Source: Cyclobacteriaceae bacterium (GTDB lineage: Bacteria; Bacteroidota; Bacteroidia; Cytophagales; Cyclobacteriaceae). Taken from it: a stretch of 64,000 nucleotides of DNA. Positions 34,530 to 43,890 of this stretch are shown piece by piece (the first letter of the stretch is position 1; the number at the start of each line of letters is the position of its first letter). Location of the stretch: assembly GCA_016787755.1 (NCBI GenBank), contig JAEUUA010000023.1, forward strand, positions 24,613 to 88,612. Reading direction: 5' to 3'. The notes beneath the pieces are model-generated. The model made no database searches. It saw nothing but the letters and a program-made list of their open reading frames with translations, and was not told where the DNA came from. The translations under genes and the position numbers were made by a program.

Positions 34530-36671
34530 CTACATATCCTTCTTCATCATTGGCGGCACCACGCCCATGTTATACCAGGTAAATGCGTATTGATCGGCTG
34601 TTGATTCAATAGCTTTCGAAAGATTCGAAGCTCCGTGTCCCGATTTTGTATCGATGCGGATTAATACCGGGTTTGGTCCACTGTTCATTTCCTGAAGTGT
34701 AGCCGCAAACTTGAATGAGTGCGCTGGCACAACGCGATCATCATGATCAGCTGTTGTAATAAGAGTTGCCGGGTAAGCCGTGTTTCGTTTCAACGCGTGC
34801 AAAGGGGAATATTTCTTGATGTACTCAAACATTTCCTTTGAGTCATCGGCTGTGCCATAATCATACGCCCAACCAGCACCGGATGTGAACTTATGATAAC
34901 GCAACATATCCATTACACCTACTGCCGGTAAGGCAACTTTTGCCAAATCTGGGCGCTGAGTCATGGTTGCTCCAACGAGCAATCCGCCATTTGATCCGCC
35001 TGAAATGGCGAGGTATTCATGTGAGGTATATTTTTCGCTAATCAGATATTCACCCGCAGCTATAAAATCATCAAATACATTTTGTTTGTGCATTTTAGTG
35101 CCCGCTAAATGCCACCTCTCACCATACTCACCGCCACCGCGCAAATTTGGTTGAGCAAATACGCCTCCATTCTCTAGCCATAAAATACGCGAGGGACTAA
35201 AACCTGGATTAAGACTGACGTTAAATCCGCCATAGGCATAGAGCCATGTAGGATTTTTTCCATTCAACTCAATTCCTTTCTTATGCACAATAAACATCGG
35301 AATCTTTGTTCCGTCTTTACTCGCATAAAAAACTTGCCTGGTTTCGTAATCATCCGGGTTAAAATCAACTTTGGGTTGGTTGTATAAGGTAGATTTACCT
35401 GAAGCCATATCGAATTTGAAAATCGAGGTGGGGTACGTAAACGAAGTGAACGAATAATACAATTCCTTTTCAATATTACGCGCACCAAAACCAGCTGCTG
35501 AGCCTATGCCCGGTAATTCTATATCGCGCACCAATTTTCCTTTTAAATCATACTGCTTTACTTGAGTTTTTACATCTACTGTATAATCGGCAAACAAATA
35601 GGTACCACCGGTTGAAGCACTCAGTACATTTTCTGTTTCGGGGATTACATCTTTCCAATTCTCAACACCAGGCTTTGAAAAATCAAATTCAACTACTTTA
35701 TTATTTGGAGCGTTCAGATTTGTCTCTACCAAAATTCGACTACCTTCATTATCCAACACATTGTGATTATTATCAAAATTATTCACTACGGTAATTAACT
35801 TTCCTTTCGGATCATGTAAGTCCTGCATATAAAGTTCATTACCTGTTGTGCTGGTCGAAGCTGTTACAATAAGAAAACGCTCATCTTCCGTTAATCCCCC
35901 ACCCACATACCTGCGTGGATTTTTATCATCTCCAAAAATTAATAGATCCTGACTTCTTGGAGTACCTACTTTGTGAAAATATAATTTATGGCTTTGGGTT
36001 TTAGCGGTTAGTTGACTCCCCTTTGGTTTCTCATAGGTGCTAAAATAAAAGCCATCATTCCCTCTCCATGCAATGCCGCTAAACTTTATATCACGCAACG
36101 TATCCTCTAAAGGAGCTTTATCAATTGCATTTACTATAATCGCTTCTGTCCAGTCGGCTCCACCTTTTGAGATTTGATACGCTGCGCGCGATCCATCTTT
36201 CGAAAAAGAAACTCCAGCTAACCTTGTCGTTCCGTCCTTTGAAAAAGAATTTGGATCTAAGAAAACTTCGGTTGCACCTTGTTCTCCTTTTTTGCGATAG
36301 AGCACATAGTGATTTTGCAAGCCATCATTCTTATAGAAATAGATATACTCGCCTCGTTTAAACGGGGAGCCCAACTTTTCATAATTATTTAAAGCTTCCA
36401 GTCGTTTTTTGATTTCTGCGCGGTATGGAATCTTATCCAAAAAGCCGAAGGTTACTTCGTTTTCTGCTTTTACCCAATCTGCAACTTCTTGGGTAGTGTC
36501 ATTTTCCATCCAACGATATGGATCCGCTATCTCTACTCCAAAATAAGTGTCCACCGTATCCACCTTAGCGGATACCGGATAGTTTGAAACTACTTCAGGT
36601 TTAGATGGATTTGAACAAGAGGCTAAAATGGCCACAAAAACAATTGCAATAAACAGCGACATGGGTTTCAT
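34530..36671 (-). CDS. prolyl oligopeptidase family (S9) lipoprotein
   Basis: A 713-residue serine peptidase cutting after proline in short peptides. The lipoprotein signal ends LASC. The N-terminal half is the seven-bladed propeller (SGIAWRGNDGFYFSTYEKPKG). The hydrolase half has the nucleophile in ISGGSNGGLLVG (near Ser558), the Asp in TTADHDDRVVPAHS and the His in KSGHGA. It is probably periplasmic. No operon partner is seen. Confidence 0.93.
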   Translation of the reverse strand: MKPMSLFIAIVFVAILASCSNPSKPEVVSNYPVSAKVDTVDTYFGVEIADPYRWMENDTTQEVADWVKAENEVTFGFLDKIPYRAEIKKRLEALNNYEKLGSPFKRGEYIYFYKNDGLQNHYVLYRKKGEQGATEVFLDPNSFSKDGTTRLAGVSFSKDGSRAAYQISKGGADWTEAIIVNAIDKAPLEDTLRDIKFSGIAWRGNDGFYFSTYEKPKGSQLTAKTQSHKLYFHKVGTPRSQDLLIFGDDKNPRRYVGGGLTEDERFLIVTASTSTTGNELYMQDLHDPKGKLITVVNNFDNNHNVLDNEGSRILVETNLNAPNNKVVEFDFSKPGVENWKDVIPETENVLSASTGGTYLFADYTVDVKTQVKQYDLKGKLVRDIELPGIGSAAGFGARNIEKELYYSFTSFTYPTSIFKFDMASGKSTLYNQPKVDFNPDDYETRQVFYASKDGTKIPMFIVHKKGIELNGKNPTWLYAYGGFNVSLNPGFSPSRILWLENGGVFAQPNLRGGGEYGERWHLAGTKMHKQNVFDDFIAAGEYLISEKYTSHEYLAISGGSNGGLLVGATMTQRPDLAKVALPAVGVMDMLRYHKFTSGAGWAYDYGTADDSKEMFEYIKKYSPLHALKRNTAYPATLITTADHDDRVVPAHSFKFAATLQEMNSGPNPVLIRIDTKSGHGASNLSKAIESTADQYAFTWYNMGVVPPMMKKDM

Positions 36672-36732
36672 AAGATAGAATGTGTATTAAAAAGTAATAT
36701 TATGGAGATGCCTCTAACAAATCAAGGACACG

Positions 36733-36740
36733 TACCTTTG
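36733..36740 (+). promoter_or_regulatory. -7 element for the TspO-like gene
   Basis: TACCTTTG is a full match to TAnnTTTG, 17 bases before the first ATG. No clear -33 element is seen. Confidence 0.4.
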
Positions 36741-36756
36741 AAACTGAAAAGAGCTG

Positions 36757-37518
36757 ATGATGCAAAACAAAAACTTTCTTATTCTTAATATACTCGCCTT
36801 GCTTGGGGTACTCACCATAAACGCACTGGCAAATATTCTTCCCATCAATGGAATGAATACGGGCGAAATTTCAGCACGCTACCCCAGTTTGTTTACTCCT
36901 GCAGGATTTACATTTTCCATCTGGAGTGTGATCTATCTGCTCCTCATCGGATTTGTACTTGTTCAATTTAGCATTCAGCGCAAACCTTATTTTACAGAAT
37001 TATCATTATGGTTTCTGGCATCCTGTGTTTTTAATATGAGTTGGATTCTTGTTTGGCATTATCAACTGATTTATGCCTCGGTACTTATCATGCTGTCACT
37101 ATTGTTCTCGCTCACTAAAATATTTCTTTTGCTTCAGAAACAAGAACTAAGTACTCCGAAGGAGAAATTATTTATAATACTACCTTTTACGTTTTATCTT
37201 TCATGGATCTGTGTTGCCACCATTGCCAACATTTCGGCTTTGTTGGTTTCACTTTCGTGGGATGGAGGACATCTTGCTCCTTCAGTCTGGACAATACTAA
37301 TGATTAGTGTTGCCAGTTTAATCGGAATTTTTATTGCTGAGCGTTACCGCGAACCTGCCTTTCTTCTTGTATTGATTTGGGCATTTTTTGGAATCTATAG
37401 CAAATGGAATGGTACCGAAAACCAATCCATCAGCACCACAGCCTTAAGTGAGTTAATCCTACTGGTAATTCTATTTTTTGTATTCCAATTTGGCTTACGG
37501 AAAAAATCAGTTAGCTGA
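36757..37518 (+). CDS. TspO/MBR-like tryptophan-rich membrane protein
   Basis: A 253-residue protein with about eight membrane helices, longer than the roughly 160-residue classical TspO. The first part (LFTPAGFTFSIWSVIYLLLIG) and ASCVFNMSWILVWHYQ resemble the longer tryptophan-rich sensory proteins annotated in bacteria. Ligand and function are unknown. ATG codons at 36757 and 36760 are both possible starts. It converges on serS, and the two genes overlap by 8 bases at their stop codons. Confidence 0.65.
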   Translation: MMQNKNFLILNILALLGVLTINALANILPINGMNTGEISARYPSLFTPAGFTFSIWSVIYLLLIGFVLVQFSIQRKPYFTELSLWFLASCVFNMSWILVWHYQLIYASVLIMLSLLFSLTKIFLLLQKQELSTPKEKLFIILPFTFYLSWICVATIANISALLVSLSWDGGHLAPSVWTILMISVASLIGIFIAERYREPAFLLVLIWAFFGIYSKWNGTENQSISTTALSELILLVILFFVFQFGLRKKSVS

Positions 37519-38785
37519 TCACGTCAAAGCCTGTATACGGCACCAATACGTTTGGAATTTTAATACCTTCTTTGGTTTGATTGTTTTCTAAAATAGATGC
37601 CACAATCCGCGGAAGCGCTAACGCACTGCCATTGAGTGTGTGCAATAACTGCATCTTACCTTCTTTGTTTTTATACCGCAACTTTAATCGGTTTGCCTGA
37701 AAGGTTTCAAAGTTACTGACTGAACTTACTTCCAGCCAACGCTGCTGAGCCGCAGAAAATACTTCCATATCGTACGTGATGGCAGCGTTAAAGCCCATAT
37801 CACCACCACACAATAAGAGTTTGCGATAGGGTAATTCAAGTTTTTCCAATAGACTCTGCACATGCAAACTCATCTCATCTAAAATACGATAAGAATCTTC
37901 GGGCTTACTGATCTGCACAATTTCCACCTTATCAAATTGATGCAAACGGTTAAGTCCCCGCACATGCGCACCCCAACTTCCTGCCTCTCTGCGAAAGCAA
38001 GGTGTGTAGCCCGCATTTTTAACCGGCAGCTCTTCTTCTGCAAGAATTACATCTCGATACAAATTGGTGATTGGAACTTCAGCAGTTGGGATCAAATACA
38101 ATCCATCTTCGTTCACAAAATACATTTGACCTTCCTTGTCGGGAAGCTGGCCGGTTCCATACCCACTTGCCTCATTTACTACAATAGGCGGTTGTATTTC
38201 TTTATAGCCTGCTTTATCCGCCTCATTTAAAAAGAAGTTAATTAAAGCACGTTGCAACCGGGCACCCTTTCCTTTATAGACAGGAAAACCAGCTCCCGCA
38301 ATCTTAACCCCCAAGTCAAAATCGATGATGTCGTATTTTTTGATCAAGTCCCAATGCGGCAAAGCCCCTTCAAAAAGTTCGGGTACTTTACCATGTTCAT
38401 GCACAGTAACATTGTCTTCAGCACTTTTGCCTGCAGGAACCATAACTGCCGGTACATTCGGGATTTTATATAGAATTTCTTGCTGCTTTTTCTCCAAATC
38501 ATGAAGGCTTTCATCCAACGCCTTTACTTTGTCTTTATCCTGAGCAATGGCAGCGCGCAGAATAGTTGCTTCTTCTGCCTTGCCCGACTTCATCAACTCC
38601 CCTATTTTCTTTGAGTCGGCATTTGAACTGGCCTTCAGACTATCCAGCGTATTTTGTGTTTCTCTGCGGAGTTTGTCAATTTCAATCACCTCTTGCACAA
38701 GCGCAACTGCGTCTTTAAAGTTTCTTTTCTTTAAACCTACTATGACAACGTCCGTCTGCTCCCGCAGTACTTGTAGTGTTAACAT
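37511..38785 (-). CDS. serS: seryl-tRNA synthetase
   Basis: A 424-residue class II aminoacyl-tRNA synthetase. The N-terminal coiled arm that grips tRNA-Ser spans about residues 25-105. Motif 2 is TPCFRREAGSWGAHVRGLNRLHQFDKVE and motif 3 is LNGSALALPRIVASILEN. Length is normal. The gene is alone on the minus strand. Confidence 0.97.
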   Translation of the reverse strand: MLTLQVLREQTDVVIVGLKKRNFKDAVALVQEVIEIDKLRRETQNTLDSLKASSNADSKKIGELMKSGKAEEATILRAAIAQDKDKVKALDESLHDLEKKQQEILYKIPNVPAVMVPAGKSAEDNVTVHEHGKVPELFEGALPHWDLIKKYDIIDFDLGVKIAGAGFPVYKGKGARLQRALINFFLNEADKAGYKEIQPPIVVNEASGYGTGQLPDKEGQMYFVNEDGLYLIPTAEVPITNLYRDVILAEEELPVKNAGYTPCFRREAGSWGAHVRGLNRLHQFDKVEIVQISKPEDSYRILDEMSLHVQSLLEKLELPYRKLLLCGGDMGFNAAITYDMEVFSAAQQRWLEVSSVSNFETFQANRLKLRYKNKEGKMQLLHTLNGSALALPRIVASILENNQTKEGIKIPNVLVPYTGFDVIS

Positions 38786-38834
38786 GCTTTAAACTATTAA
38801 AGGGGCGAAATTAGGCAATAATTGTTTCTTGCGA

Positions 38835-38865
38835 TTTGATAATATTCAATTTTGAAGTATACTTG
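38835..38865 (+). promoter_or_regulatory. promoter of rho
   Basis: TTTG at 38835-38838 and TATACTTG at 38858-38865, 19 bases apart, match the Bacteroidota pattern with one mismatch in the -7 element. The transcript would start near 38871, leaving about 150 bases of leader before rho. Confidence 0.55.
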
Positions 38866-39021
38866 CACTGTCATCGATGCCTCCTCAGGCTCTCACGATA
38901 TAAAATTCTTGTACTTTTCGATCTCTTTTCTAACTACTTGACTAATGTTTCTTGAGGCTGTCTCGCAGCTGGTATATTCTATAAAATTTCTATCTGATTA
39001 TTAATCTTTTTTTAAACTCAC

Positions 39022-40569
39022 ATGCATACAATTGATGACCTGAATCTCAGGCTACTTTCTGAATTAAAAGAAATTGCAGAAGCTATGGGCGTAAAGAACG
39101 CAAAGAAGCTTGCCAAGCAGGATTTGATCTACAAAATTCTTGATCAACAAGCCGTAGCTAAGGAATCAACTCCCCCCAAAGGAGTCCCAGCCGAAAATTC
39201 CGAACGAAAAATGCGCCCCCGCAGACGCGAAAATGTTGCCCCCGAAGCGACTCCTAAACCTATTGAAAAAGAACTTGAGCTTTCCAGCGATGAAATTTTG
39301 GAGAGCATCGACAACATTGAAATTGATCAAAGCGTAACACGTTTTGATGATACCGAGCCGGTGGTTCAAACTGAAACTCCACGCAAAGAACAACGAGAAG
39401 AACGGCCTCAGCACCCCAATCAGCATCCGAAAAAAGAAAACCAAATCCGAGACTTTGATGGTGTCGTGTTTAATGAAGGCGTGTTGGAACTTATGCAAGA
39501 TGGCTATGGCTTCCTGCGCTCTTCAGATTACAATTACTTGGCCAGCCCCGATGATATATATGTATCTCCATCGCAAATCAAATTGCTTGGTTTGAAAACG
39601 GGTGATACGGTTAAAGGTCAAATCAGACCGCCAAAAGAAGGCGAGAAATATTTTGCCCTTCTTAAAGTAGAAAGCATTAATGGAAAGACAACTGAAGAAA
39701 TTCGCGACCGCGTAGCGTTCGAATACCTGACTCCGCTGTTCCCTGAACAAAAATTAAAGCTCAGCACCACACACGACAATATGTCAACTCGTATCCTTGA
39801 TCTTTTTGCGCCCATTGGAAAAGGTCAACGCGGTATGATTGTGGCACAACCCAAAACAGGTAAAACAGTATTGTTGAAAAATATTGCTAATGCGATTGCG
39901 GAAAATCATCCAGAAGTTTATTTGATCGTGTTATTGATTGATGAACGTCCTGAAGAAGTTACCGATATGGCGCGCAGTGTAAAGGCAGAAGTAATCGCCT
40001 CTACATTTGATGAACAGGCCGATCGCCACGTAAAAGTTGCCAGCATTGTATTGGAGAAGGCAAAACGTATGACCGAATGTGGTCACGATGTTGTAATCTT
40101 ATTGGATTCAATCACTCGCCTTGCCCGTGCTTATAATACTGTTATTCCATCTTCCGGAAAAATTCTTTCGGGTGGTGTGGATGCCAATGCTTTGCATAAA
40201 CCCAAGCGTTTCTTTGGTGCGGCCCGTAAAATTGAGAATGGCGGATCACTTACCATTATCGCAACTGCGCTCATCGAAACCGGATCAAAAATGGACGAAG
40301 TGATCTTCGAGGAATTTAAAGGAACCGGCAACATGGAGTTGCAATTAGATCGCAAACTTTCCAACCGCAGAATTTATCCTTCTATTGATGTGCCTGCTTC
40401 TGGAACCAGGCGTGAAGACTTGTTGATGAAAGAAGATGAGTTACAACGCGTTTGGATACTCCGCAAGTTTATGGCTGATATGAACTCAGTGGAGGCGATG
40501 GAATTCCTGCAAAGCAAAATGAAAGGAACCCGTAATAATGAAGAGTTCTTGACTTCGATGAACGGGTAA
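39022..40569 (+). CDS. rho: transcription termination factor Rho
   Basis: A 515-residue RNA helicase. The N-terminal domain (LSELKEIAEAMGVKNAKKLAKQDLIYKIL) is followed by a charged, low-complexity insertion (about 45-140), absent from the 419-residue E. coli protein but usual in Bacteroidota. The RNA-binding cold-shock fold reads GYGFLRSSDYNYLASPDDIYVSPSQI. Walker A is QPKTGKTVLLKN, Walker B VVILLDSITRLARAYN. A 150-base leader precedes it and a strong terminator follows. Confidence 0.97.
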   Translation: MHTIDDLNLRLLSELKEIAEAMGVKNAKKLAKQDLIYKILDQQAVAKESTPPKGVPAENSERKMRPRRRENVAPEATPKPIEKELELSSDEILESIDNIEIDQSVTRFDDTEPVVQTETPRKEQREERPQHPNQHPKKENQIRDFDGVVFNEGVLELMQDGYGFLRSSDYNYLASPDDIYVSPSQIKLLGLKTGDTVKGQIRPPKEGEKYFALLKVESINGKTTEEIRDRVAFEYLTPLFPEQKLKLSTTHDNMSTRILDLFAPIGKGQRGMIVAQPKTGKTVLLKNIANAIAENHPEVYLIVLLIDERPEEVTDMARSVKAEVIASTFDEQADRHVKVASIVLEKAKRMTECGHDVVILLDSITRLARAYNTVIPSSGKILSGGVDANALHKPKRFFGAARKIENGGSLTIIATALIETGSKMDEVIFEEFKGTGNMELQLDRKLSNRRIYPSIDVPASGTRREDLLMKEDELQRVWILRKFMADMNSVEAMEFLQSKMKGTRNNEEFLTSMNG

Positions 40570-40597
40570 AATTAATTAGACAATAAATCAATTGATC

Positions 40598-40630
40598 AAA
40601 TAGCCCATGGGAAACCGTTGGCTATTTTTT
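40598..40630 (+). terminator. intrinsic terminator of rho
   Basis: AAATAGCCCATGG pairs with CCGTTGGCTATTT (one mismatch, one G-T pair) around a GAAA tetraloop, followed by a T-run to 40630. It lies 28 bases after the rho stop and before the convergent helicase gene. Confidence 0.9.
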
Positions 40631-40636
40631 TAAAGA

Positions 40637-41890
40637 TTATTTATTCTTCTTTTCATGAAACGCCCCCTTAAACTCAGGGTCTTCATAACGTTTCTGTCTG
40701 TCCACTTCACGGGCCATGTCCTGCGCTTCTTCATACGAAGTTTCCTCTATCTCAATACTCTTTGGTAGCTGCTTCTCGGTAATCTTCTCGCGAATAATTT
40801 TTTCTATTTTATCGATGTGATACCGCTCTGCCTCTGTAGCCAAAGTAATTGCTTTTCCATCCTGAAATGCCCTGCCCGTGCGGCCGGTGCGGTGAACATA
40901 ATCTTCGTATTGAATGGGCACATCAAAATTGATTACATGCGAAACATTGGTCACGTCAATTCCACGTGAGGCCACATCGGTAGAAACTAGAATGCGCAGC
41001 TTGCCCTCTTTAAATTCATTCATCGCATTGATGCGACTGTTTTGCCCTTTGTTGGAGTGAATCACTTTAACAGGACCAAGGTGCTTCCTGTCTAAGTATT
41101 TGTAAATATTATTGGCCACATCTTTCGTTCGGGTAAAAATCATCACCCGGTTAAATTCAGTCTGCGTATTAAGAAGATGCTCAAGAAAATTAATCTTGGT
41201 TGCTGAATTGGGTACATAGTACAATTCCTGAACAACTTTAGTAGCCACCGTTGCCGGTGGTGTTACCTCCACCCGCACACTAAAATCTAAAAATTCATCC
41301 GCCAACCTTTCCACCTTTACGGGAAAAGTGGCTGAGAATAAAACATTTTGTCGTTTGGAGGGGATGATCTCAAAAATCTTACGCAACTGGGGCATAAATC
41401 CCATATCCATCATCCGATCGGCTTCATCCAACACCAACGTTTTTATTTGTTTTAATACAAGTTCTTTACGTTGATATAACTCTAACAAACGTCCAGGTGT
41501 GGCAATGGCTAAATCAACACCGGCCACTATTTTCTCAATTTGCGTTTTAGTGCCCACGCCTCCGTAGATTTCAACGAGCCGCAAGTCGGTGTATTTTGCC
41601 AGCGCAGCAGCCTGAGCCGCTACTTGTACAACAAGTTCTTTAGTGGGCACCAGAATAAGTGCTCTTACTTCACTGCCTTGAGCATACCGAAGTTTCATCA
41701 GTAATGGCAACATATAGGCAGCCGTTTTCCCGGTTCCGGTTTGGGCAATACCAATTACTTGCTGTCCACCCAACACGAGCGGAATACACTTTTGCTGTAT
41801 TTCAGTTGGGTTTTCAAATCCAGAATCAGCGATTGCATCCCACAATTGCTTATTCAATTTAAAATCATTCCAGACGATAGGGCTACTCAA
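40637..41890 (-). CDS. DEAD-box RNA helicase
   Basis: A 417-residue ATP-dependent RNA helicase of the RhlE-like group. Visible motifs: the Q motif GFENPTEIQQKCIP, motif I AQTGTGKTAA, motif Ib TPGRLLEL, motif II DEAD, motif III SAT, and motif VI HRTGRTGRA. A short basic tail follows. The start is a TTG at 41890; an in-frame stop just upstream excludes a longer protein. The dihydroorotase gene starts divergently 31 bases away. Confidence 0.93.
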   Translation of the reverse strand: MSSPIVWNDFKLNKQLWDAIADSGFENPTEIQQKCIPLVLGGQQVIGIAQTGTGKTAAYMLPLLMKLRYAQGSEVRALILVPTKELVVQVAAQAAALAKYTDLRLVEIYGGVGTKTQIEKIVAGVDLAIATPGRLLELYQRKELVLKQIKTLVLDEADRMMDMGFMPQLRKIFEIIPSKRQNVLFSATFPVKVERLADEFLDFSVRVEVTPPATVATKVVQELYYVPNSATKINFLEHLLNTQTEFNRVMIFTRTKDVANNIYKYLDRKHLGPVKVIHSNKGQNSRINAMNEFKEGKLRILVSTDVASRGIDVTNVSHVINFDVPIQYEDYVHRTGRTGRAFQDGKAITLATEAERYHIDKIEKIIREKITEKQLPKSIEIEETSYEEAQDMAREVDRQKRYEDPEFKGAFHEKKNK

Positions 41891-41921
41891 GATTTTTTAT
41901 CTTTACGAATCCCACAAGATA

Positions 41922-43259
41922 ATGAAGTCTATGCTAATCACGAATGCGAACCTAGTAAACGAAGGCAAAGTCATTGAAAGTGATGTGCTGATTCGTGGAA
42001 CACGCATTGAAAAAATTGGCGTAAATCTATCAGCCTATCCTGCTACTCAGGTTGTCGATGCTAAGGGTAATTTTTTACTACCCGGGGCTATTGACGATCA
42101 GGTTCACTTTCGCGAACCGGGATTAACACATAAAGGAAACATTTATTCGGAATCAAGGGCAGCCGTGGCCGGAGGCGTTACTAGTTTCATGGAGATGCCC
42201 AATACGGTACCACCTGTTTTTACTCAGGCACTGCTAGAAGATAAATATCAAATTGCTGCGCGCACATCACTAGCCAACTATTCATTTTTTATGGGTGCCT
42301 CGAATGATAACCTCGATGAAGCGCTGCGATCTGATCTTAGTAAAATTTGTGGGTTAAAAATTTTTATGGGCTCGTCAACCGGCAACTTATTAGTTGATGA
42401 TGAGAACGTATTGGAAGGATTTTATTCTAAGTTTCCAGGATTGATTGCCACTCATTGCGAAGATGAACCCACCATTAGAAGAAATACAGAAGAGTTTAAA
42501 CAAAGGTATGGTGAAGGAATGTCCGTAAAGTATCACCCGAAAATACGAGGCACCGAAGCCTGCTACAAATCATCTTCTTTTGCCGTTGAACTCGCAAAGA
42601 AGCATGGAACACGATTACACATTTTACATATCTCTACCGCAAAAGAGACCGGTTTATTTGATAATTCAATCCCCTTAGAAAAGAAAAAAATTACAGCTGA
42701 GGCTTGCATTCACCATCTTTGGTTTAATGATACTGACTATGATCGGCTTGGTATGTTTATAAAATGGAACCCCGCCATTAAAACAGTCGCAGATCAGCAA
42801 GAAATATTTCGTGCTTTGCTGGATGACCGTATTGATGTCATCGCTACGGATCATGCTCCACATACCCTCGAAGAAAAAAAGAATAATTATTTTCAGGCAC
42901 CCTCTGGTGGGCCCTTAGTTCAACATAGTGTGGTGGCCATGATGGAATTTTATCATCAGAGGAAAATAACCCTTGAAAAGATTGTTCAAAAAATGGCCCA
43001 TAACCCGGCTATTCTTTTTCAAATCAACGAGCGTGGATTCATCAGGGAAGGATACTTTGCAGACTTAGTTTTAGTGAACCCAAACAGACCCTGGAAAGTT
43101 GAAAAGAGTAACATCCTGGCGAAATGCGGTTGGTCGCCATTTGAAGGAAATACCTTTAAATCGGCAATTACCCATACATGGGTCTCAGGGCATTTAGCCT
43201 TTTCTGATGGAAAGTTTGACGAGAGTAAAAACGGGGAACGATTATCTTTTTCCCGATAG
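41922..43259 (+). CDS. pyrC: dihydroorotase
   Basis: A 445-residue amidohydrolase closing the dihydroorotate ring in pyrimidine synthesis. The metal motif reads DDQVHFREPG, with Gln in place of the first His of the usual HxH. The carboxylated Lys lies in GLKIFMGSS. Further metal ligands are seen in IATHCED, LHILHIS and VIATDHAPHT. The Gln variant is, from memory, shared by Bacteroidota dihydroorotases such as that of Porphyromonas gingivalis, so the enzyme is probably active. A weak -7-like element (TATCTTTA) lies at 41898. Confidence 0.9.
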   Translation: MKSMLITNANLVNEGKVIESDVLIRGTRIEKIGVNLSAYPATQVVDAKGNFLLPGAIDDQVHFREPGLTHKGNIYSESRAAVAGGVTSFMEMPNTVPPVFTQALLEDKYQIAARTSLANYSFFMGASNDNLDEALRSDLSKICGLKIFMGSSTGNLLVDDENVLEGFYSKFPGLIATHCEDEPTIRRNTEEFKQRYGEGMSVKYHPKIRGTEACYKSSSFAVELAKKHGTRLHILHISTAKETGLFDNSIPLEKKKITAEACIHHLWFNDTDYDRLGMFIKWNPAIKTVADQQEIFRALLDDRIDVIATDHAPHTLEEKKNNYFQAPSGGPLVQHSVVAMMEFYHQRKITLEKIVQKMAHNPAILFQINERGFIREGYFADLVLVNPNRPWKVEKSNILAKCGWSPFEGNTFKSAITHTWVSGHLAFSDGKFDESKNGERLSFSR

Positions 43260-43264
43260 GACAT

Positions 43265-43288
43265 AAAAAAACCCCACTTAGTAGGGTT
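43265..43288 (-). terminator. intrinsic terminator of the tRNA-His gene
   Basis: On the minus strand AACCC pairs with GGGTT (43270-43288), extended by two pairs inside, and runs into seven Ts. It lies 11 bases past the tRNA 3' end. On the plus strand the same stem follows the pyrC stop. Confidence 0.8.
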
Positions 43289-43298
43289 ATCTTATAAG

Positions 43299-43373
43299 GG
43301 TGAATGACGGGGCTCGAACCCGCGACCTCCAGAATCACAATCTAGCATTCTAACCAACTGAACTACATCCACC
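43299..43373 (-). tRNA. tRNA-His (anticodon GTG)
   Basis: The minus strand folds as a tRNA: acceptor GTGGATG with CATTCAC (one G-T pair), D arm around AGTTCAGTTGGTTAGAAT, anticodon loop TTGTGAT giving GTG, and T arm GCGGGTTCGAGCCCCGT. An extra G before the acceptor can pair with discriminator C73, the histidine-tRNA hallmark. CCA is not encoded. Confidence 0.97.
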
Positions 43374-43412
43374 ATCTTCCAACAAAAACAACCGGGGCTG
43401 GTTTTGGGAGTG

Positions 43413-43443
43413 CAAAGTTATACGAGCCTACTGAAATTACAAA
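43413..43443 (-). promoter_or_regulatory. promoter of tRNA-His
   Basis: On the minus strand TTTG (43443-43440), 19 bases, TAACTTTG (43420-43413): a perfect match to the Bacteroidota promoter, about 40 bases upstream of the tRNA. Confidence 0.8.
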
Positions 43444-43583
43444 AATGATTTTAGTGGGTAAATCAAGAGGCATATAGACATGATTTTTTCAAGCGAGCGT
43501 TACGTCAGGGTTTCCTTAAAAAACTATCATCTATTAAAACTTAAATTAGGCGATGATTAGACTTAATTTTTTAATAAGTTTAA

Positions 43584-43835
43584 TTGATGATTTGTTGGAA
43601 CAATCTGCGTAGTCTCCCTCTCGAAAAAAAAATTCCTTTGCTCTATGAGCATGCCCGGTTTATCATGAACATTCGATATTACAAACATAAAGTAAATCTG
43701 TACTTGCTCGGATCCGATTATGTAGAAGTTTTTGTCAATCACAAACGGGCATCCATTGATCGGATTGCATTGCTGGATTCGAGCCATACAAGAATGAAAT
43801 TTTATTCCGATCAAATTAAATTACCTTCTTTTTAG
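43584..43835 (+). CDS. uncharacterised small protein
   Basis: An 83-residue soluble protein of unknown function. It is rich in Tyr, Arg and Lys (ARFIMNIRYYKHKVNLYLLG, then DYVEVFVNHKRASIDRIALL) with an apparent strand-strand-helix pattern and no Cys pair or membrane helix. Support for a real gene: balanced protein-like composition, a strong bidirectional terminator 11 bases after its stop, and an isolated position with no better frame on either strand. No homologue is recognised with certainty. Confidence 0.6.
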   Translation: MMICWNNLRSLPLEKKIPLLYEHARFIMNIRYYKHKVNLYLLGSDYVEVFVNHKRASIDRIALLDSSHTRMKFYSDQIKLPSF

Positions 43836-43840
43836 GGGCA

Positions 43841-43871
43841 AAAAAAGCCCCGCGATACGCAGGGCTCTTTT
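43841..43871. terminator. bidirectional intrinsic terminator
   Basis: AGCCCCGCG and CGCAGGGCT pair (one mismatch) around ATA at 43846-43866, with an A-run before and a T-run after. It serves the small plus-strand gene and the convergent minus-strand membrane protein gene. Confidence 0.9.
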
Positions 43872-43890
43872 CTATTATCTGTAATCTGGA

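Noticed and set aside
39022..40569. Low-complexity insertion in Rho as a possible prion-like or new domain
   Set aside because: Such charged insertions are common in Rho of this and other phyla and carry no recognisable motif here.
41922..43259. Dihydroorotase with Gln in place of the first metal-binding His (DDQVHF)
   Set aside because: The same variant is, as far as I recall, normal for Bacteroidota dihydroorotases such as that of Porphyromonas gingivalis. All other metal ligands are present, so it does not suggest a dead or new enzyme.
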